DNA of 64,000 nucleotides, from NCBI GenBank assembly GCA_030267565.1, contig BRXU01000015.1:426001-490000 (forward strand), given 5' to 3'. A program made the translations under genes and the position numbers. The notes under the pieces were generated by a model, which saw only the letters and a program-made list of their open reading frames with translations, was not told where the DNA came from and did not search any database. Of this stretch, positions 59,301 to 64,000 are shown piece by piece. This DNA is from Pleodorina starrii. Its lineage: Eukaryota > Chlorophyta > Chlorophyceae > Chlamydomonadales > Volvocaceae. Each line of letters opens with the position of its first letter. Positions within the stretch are counted from its first letter, which is position 1.

Positions 59301-62253
59301 GTACGACGAGGGAGGGGAGTTGTCCCCGCCCTGGAGCACGGCGGACTGGAGCGCCGGGCCGAGCCCGCAGGAGCGCGGACCTGTGGAAGGAGGTGCGTAT
59401 GCGGGTGCGAGCGTGAGGGCGTGAGGGCATATGAAGGGAAAAACATGCCGTAGCGGAGGGACGGAGGCGGGTGTGCGGATGTGAGGGTGTAGCGAAGGTG
59501 ATCCCCCAGCAAGGGGTACGGGCGTGTGGGTATGGGGCTAGTCGGGAGTTGTATTGGGGCGCATCACTGTTGCACCGAATGTCACCGTGATTGGACCAGG
59601 CTGCTGCCGGTCATTGCACGGCACGGTCCGTGTGATGCGGTCAACCACGGTTCGTGCGCGGTGGGATGAGCCGCGAAGCCCGCGCAGTGTAAACCTTGTC
59701 AACCTTGCTAAACCACATGCCACCAAAGCGCTTCTATAGGGTTGCGCCGCGACGCGACCACGTCGAATGCCTTCCGCAGGCACCTCGCTGCCGCCTACGC
59801 CGGAGAGCGAGTCTGATGACTCCCAGTCGAACGGCGTCAGCGGCCAGGAGCGCCCCGACGGACATCCGGACGGCGAGGCCAGACGCATCTCGGAGCGAGG
59901 CATGTCGCGCGGAGCCTGGAACGCGCTGTACGACCTGCCGTACGAGCCCTCGCAGCCCGAGTGGGATCGCGACGGGAACCGCGCGCCGGCACATGACCGG
60001 ACCGACAGCAGCGGCAGTGGCAGCAGCAGCAGCGGTGGCGGCGGCCGCCACCCGTTGCAGCGGGCCGTGGTGGAGCAGCGGGAGGGGGAAACGGAGGAGA
60101 TTTCGGCGATGGAACGGGAATTAGAGGACGCGGACGAGGGCGAGGAGGGTCAGAAACAAGGGGGCGAGGACCCGGACGACGATGTGCGCAGCTTGCTGGC
60201 AGCGGGGGCGACCATGAGCAGCGCCGAGCTGCGGCGCCGGCAACGGCGGCGGATGGCCGACGCGCCGGCGGCGGCGGAACCCACGGACCACCCCATCGAC
60301 CTGTTGCGGCAGGGGTGGGAGTTCTCGGGCGGCGTGGCGTCGCCCATATCCCCGCGATCCACGCCGCGCCAGGGCAGCCCACTGGAGCAGGTGGCCGAGG
60401 ACCCGCGTGTCACCTCGCCGCCGCCGTCGCAGCAGCAGCAGCAGCTGCCGCAGGAGCTGCTGCCGCTGCACGCGCTGCAGCGGGGTCGCAGCAGCCCCTC
60501 CGGCCCGCGCCGCGGCGTCGTCTCCTGCTTCTCGCCTCGCGCGGTTCCCGCCTCGCCGCTCAGGACCCGGTCCGCCAGCGCGGTGACGCCGGGCAGCCCC
60601 CGCATCCCCAAACTCCAAACGGCCCCGTCCGATGAGGACCAGTCCGCCGCTGCGCACGGCGCCCCCCGCGCGCTGTCCGTGTACATGGGCTCGCCTCCCG
60701 CAGCGGCGGCCGAGTCCGGGCCGCTGCTGAGCCCGCTGGAGGCGCGGCAGCGCAGCCGGACGCTGGTGGGCCGCGCCAGGAGCCGCGTGGCTGAGCTGGA
60801 AGGCCAGTGCAGGGCGCTGGCCGCGTCGTATCACCATCCGGCCGACACGGATGACACCACGGATGGCGCGTCTGTCGCCGCAGATGGCGCGGCGGCGGCG
60901 GCGCCCGACCGGCGCTGGCGTCATGGGGACGACGAGTCGGCCGAGTCGGTAGCGGCTGCGACGGGCGGCCGCGAGCTGGTGCTTGCGACGACGGCGCCGC
61001 CGCCGCCGCCGCAGGCCGCGCCGGCAGAGGTGGCTGACGCGCTGAAGGACCTGAGCGGTGACCTGAGCGAGCTGGAGTCCCTTCACCGTCTGGCGGTGCG
61101 GACCGCCGCCAGGGGCCACGACGGCAACGGCTCCCTGTCGCAGGAGTCGCGCCCGGCGGTGCTGCTGCTGGCGGGCCTGGCCGGCGGCGCCGTGGCCGCC
61201 GCCGCGGCGGCGGCGGCGGCCGCGCAGCGGCCGAACGCCAGCCCGGCACCGCCGACGGAGCCGCTGCCGCCGCCGGAGGCAGCGGCGGACAGCAGGCTTG
61301 GGACCCAGCAGCGGGAGCAGCCGCCAGGCGGGCCGTCTCCCGTGGCGCCGGCTGTTGAGGCGTGGCCGTCCGGAGCGCTGCCGCAGGCGGCCGAGGCGGC
61401 GGCGGCGGCACTGAGCTCTCCGGCCCTGGCGGCGGCAGCCGCACAGTACGGCGGCGGTGGCACGCCGGCAATACTTGCGGCGCTACGCGCCGCCGCCCCG
61501 TCGCCGGGTCTGTTGCCGCAGCCGGGCGGCAGCTCGCCCTCCCTGGACCTGGTGGCGCTGCTGCAAATGTCCGTACAGGCACAGGTGTCGGAGCAGCTGG
61601 GGGTGCTGGGGGCCAGAATCGCAGACCTGCAGCGGCAGAACCAAGCGCTGCTGGCGGCGTCCGTGGCGTCTACCCCCGCGACGCCGTTGGCGGCGCCCAT
61701 GTGGCACGGCGGGCCCGCCGGCGGCGGCGCCGCCGCCGCCGCCACGACTCCGTTTCCCGCCACGCCGCTGACCGCAGCGGGCGCGGGCGCTGCCGGCGGC
61801 GGCGCTGAGGCAGCGGTCTCGTGGGGTGGGGGTGGTGTTGAGGGCCTATGGGGCCAGGCGGGCCACGGCAGCGGCGCCATCGCGAGGTCGCCGTGGGAAG
61901 CGTGGCCGGCGTTGGCATGGGAAGGAACACCGCCGCCGACGGCGGCGGCGGTGGATAGCCGGGGCTCGCAGGGCGGCCATTCGAGCTTGAGCTTCGCACC
62001 TTCAACTTCATCATTGGCAGCATCGGCAGCGGCGGCATCATCATTATCATCATTTCCGTCGGCCACGACGCCGGTGCAATCCGGGCTCCTGCCAACGGCG
62101 CTGGCAGAGCTCCTGGCTGGGCCATATAGCCCGGAGGAGCTGTCGCAGCTGCCGCCGGCCGTGCAACTTTTCGCACCGCCGCAACTGCGTGCAGCAGCGC
62201 TGGCGGCCGTGCGGGAGCAGTCCCAGGGCCAGGGCCATCGCCGCTCTCTGTAG
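50303..62253 (+). CDS. Giant coiled-coil protein (about 2782 residues), function unknown
   Basis: Fourteen exons in phase: 50303-50569, 50670-50768, 51086-51142, 51329-51460, 51742-51859, 52269-52372, 52625-52888, 53012-53386, 53664-55097, 55469-55594, 55876-55911, 56208-56594, 56917-59392 and 59780-62253 (TAG). Residues about 90-380 are short helical segments. 473-950 form an almost uninterrupted Glu/Ala/Gln/Arg/Leu coiled coil (AELQELALRAQQQAADREAE). 1030-1127 are seven 14-residue repeats. The C-terminal 1650 residues are Ser/Pro/Gly/Ala-rich, with many SP/TP sites and two short leucine-rich helices near the end. No catalytic domain or membrane segment is seen. The architecture suits a scaffold of basal bodies, cilia or cytoskeleton, but that is inference only. 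The junction 59392/59780 rests on phase alone; a separate gene starting at ATG 59767 is possible. Confidence 0.75.
56283..56576 (+). repeat. 42-bp coding repeat, seven units
   Basis: Seven tandem 14-residue units near ARRRESELQRDLDV within exon 12 of the coiled-coil gene. Fourteen residues are two heptads, so copies keep coiled-coil register. Confidence 0.93.
59435..59468 (+). repeat. Dispersed intronic motif, copy 7
   Basis: AACATGCCGTAGCGGAGGGA then CGGAGGC, in the intron 59393-59779 of the coiled-coil gene. This is a diverged copy. Confidence 0.45.
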
Positions 62254-62360
62254 TTATGTACGAGGTTTCGGGGGGTTTCAGTGTACAGCGCGTATCTTTT
62301 CTACGACAGCCCCAATTTCGCTCTATTGGCATTTCATAATCCTGCGAAAGCTGGCTGAAA

Positions 62361-62378
62361 TGTAAGGACAGTTTGTAA
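62361..62378 (+). terminator. TGTAA polyadenylation signals of the coiled-coil gene
   Basis: Two TGTAA copies (62361-62365 and 62374-62378) about 110 bases after the stop, in a locally AT-rich stretch. This is the usual volvocine signal. Confidence 0.6.
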
Positions 62379-62501
62379 AATATTATCTCATTGCAAACCG
62401 ACGGTCAGATTGCGCTTTAGGTTCGTGGCCCGTTGTGTTTCTGGGTGTGTTCCAGGCTGAGTGGTCGGCCAGACGTAGGCAGCAATGAGGTGGCAGCTAT
62501 A

Positions 62502-63577
62502 ATGAAAAAATTGCTGCGTGCTACAGGCACTTCAACTGCTTCATCTGGAGAGGCCAGCGAGGAGCGGACGCCCGCACGCATACTGAAACAAGTGTTTGGT
62601 AGTTTCCGTTCGTCAACACCTTCCCGGCAGCAAAGCTCGAACCTTGCATCATCCGGCAGGGAAGGGCAGGCTGCCGTTCCGAAAGAAAGCAGTGTACACA
62701 AGCACTCCGCGCTTTTCCGCCAGCAACCCGCAAGTTCCAACGAACCACACATCGTAGAAAGTCCTGGTTACGGACAGCTTTTACCTCCGCCAGCCGTGGC
62801 TCCGCCGCAACCAACCAACCAAGGTGTCGGGAATGTCGGTTTGGCAGGGTCAGCGGAAGATGGTGCAGGATTCCCGATTACAGAAGGCGAGCAGCTGGAC
62901 GACCAGTACCTGGCAGGCTCATCGGACAACGGCGCAGCGGGTCCGGTCCTCTCATACGAGCAGCCCGACGACCAGTACTCGGCAATGCACCACCCGCCCT
63001 ACGAGTCATGGGACCGCTACCTCTCGCCAACCGGCCACGCCCTCGCCTTCATGTCCGAGCCACCCATCGAGGCGCTGGACTTCTCCACGGAGATGCTCTT
63101 CCAGGCCAACGTCAACCCTTACGGCCGCCCGGAGCCGGGACAATGCGACGAAGATGCCGACGGAGCTGGAGTTGACGTCGACGAGCACCAATACCATCGC
63201 CACCCCGGCGGTGAAGAGCAGCTGGTGGATGACGATCTAGATCTCTCCGGCGACGATTTCCCTCAGCAAGGCTTCACCTCGGACGCGGGGCCCATCGGCC
63301 GAGGGAACGATGCCGGGGGCCATCTGTTGTCCACCGCCACCACTCAGAGCCGCAAATCGCCGGGCGCCATGTCCACTGCCTCGCAGAGCATCGTAAGCGC
63401 AGCGCACGCCGCCCTCCTGGCGTCGAACCTGGCCCGCCAGCCGAACGTGAACCTGGCCATCGACTACGGCTCGGAGATCTACCTGACCGACTCGTCGCCC
63501 ATCGGGCAGGGGCAGTTCGGGTCCGTGTACCGGGGCGTATACGCCGGCAAGTCGGTCGCCATAAAGCTGTTGCCAAA
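62502..63577 (+). CDS. Protein kinase, first exon only (3' truncated by window)
   Basis: The open frame begins upstream, but the first ATG is 62502 (MKKLLRATG). The exon ends at a GTGAGC donor after 63577, leaving two bases of the next codon. The first 320 residues are hydrophilic and acidic/Ser/Pro-rich, with two related segments (QLDDQYLAGSS and QPDDQYSAMHH). The kinase domain starts at about 325: IYLTDSSPIGQGQFGSVYRG has the glycine loop G335-x-G337-x-F339-G340, and VAIK supplies the ATP-binding Lys355. The style of the N-lobe (YRGVYAGKSVAIKLL) resembles tyrosine-kinase-like/Raf-like plant and algal kinases, but the catalytic loop is outside the window. Substrate is unknown. An earlier non-coding exon is possible, because the distance from the preceding gene's polyadenylation signals is only about 120 bases. 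Confidence 0.8.
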
Positions 63578-64000
63578 GTGAGCACGGAAGGGGACGGGGC
63601 GGCGTTGCATCCCTGGATGGATCCCTCCCTGGGCGGGTTGATGGGTTGGGTGGATGGATGGGTGTATGCTGGTGGGGGAAGTGGGGGGCGGTAATCTAGG
63701 CGGCGAGGCAACGGATGAGCGGAGCCCTTGGAGCCCTTGAAGGAAGGCTGCCGGCCTGCGGTCGCCGTGGCGTGTGGGATGCGGCCGTGTCGGGCAGCGG
63801 CGTCCGTACGACCCAGGACCCACGGGTCGGTCCATCGGCCGATGCATCGCTCGCACCGGTCAACGCATTCCGCTGGATGGGGGATCGGATGGGCCCCCGG
63901 TCTCACGCTTTGCAGTGGCATTGGGACGGGATGGGATGGGGTGCCAACCCGGCACCTGGCACCTGGCACCTCGCACCTCACCATTCTCACCCCGCACCCC
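63578..64000 (+). other. Intron of the kinase gene running to the window end
   Basis: Starts with GTGAGC and is rich in GGATGG and CACCTGG words (ACCTGGC repeated near 63955-63970). No acceptor followed by a continuing kinase frame is visible. Confidence 0.5.

Noticed and set aside
59767..62253. Separate gene starting at ATG 59767
   Set aside because: Kept as a possible alternative, but a good acceptor (TTCCGCAG) at 59779 and matching phase with the donor at 59393 favour one gene.

Overview
The window looks like nuclear DNA of a volvocine green alga (Chlamydomonas/Volvox relatives). It is very GC-rich. Genes are split by many small GT-AG introns that carry C- or G-rich tracts, and proteins are swollen by poly-Q, poly-A and poly-G stretches. 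TGTAA polyadenylation-type signals follow some genes. The gene set is photosynthetic (an LHC protein, a thylakoid-lumen-type Deg protease, an NNP nitrate transporter), and there is a PAT-like tyrosine-recombinase retrotransposon of the type known as Kangaroo in Volvox. I cannot assign a genus. Gene models were built by hand: introns were accepted where splice dinucleotides, codon phase and, when available, protein-family alignment agreed.

Layout: (1) 122-2149 (+), 3' end of an unrecognised gene. (2) 4894-11396 (-), an 11-exon gene joining a membrane-anchored O-fucosyltransferase-like domain to a second, GT-A/GT8-like glycosyltransferase. (3) 12011-15180 (+), a Deg5-like serine protease with transit peptide and twin-arginine lumen signal. 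(4) 16805-23335 (+), a 1722-residue single-repeat Myb/SANT protein. (5) 25392-30600 (+), a complete PAT-like DIRS retrotransposon with Gag, RT-RNaseH-methyltransferase and tyrosine recombinase, and identical split direct repeats A1-B1-A2-B2. (6) 31381-36757, a 5.4-kb 12-bp minisatellite with a 1388-bp higher-order unit. (7) 36936-43625 (-), an NRT2/NNP-type nitrate transporter whose reading frame runs without a stop into that minisatellite. (8) 46036-49335 (-), a light-harvesting protein with an extra N-terminal membrane segment (LHCB7-like). (9) 50303-62253 (+), a 14-exon, about 2782-residue coiled-coil protein. (10) 62502-63577 (+), first exon of a protein kinase cut by the window end.

The genes do not form an operon or one pathway. 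The most unusual points are the in-frame junction between the transporter and the expanded minisatellite, the double-glycosyltransferase fusion, the run of hairpins inside the retrotransposon repeats, a short sequence scattered through introns of unrelated genes, and an intron bounded by direct copies of its own splice-site region.
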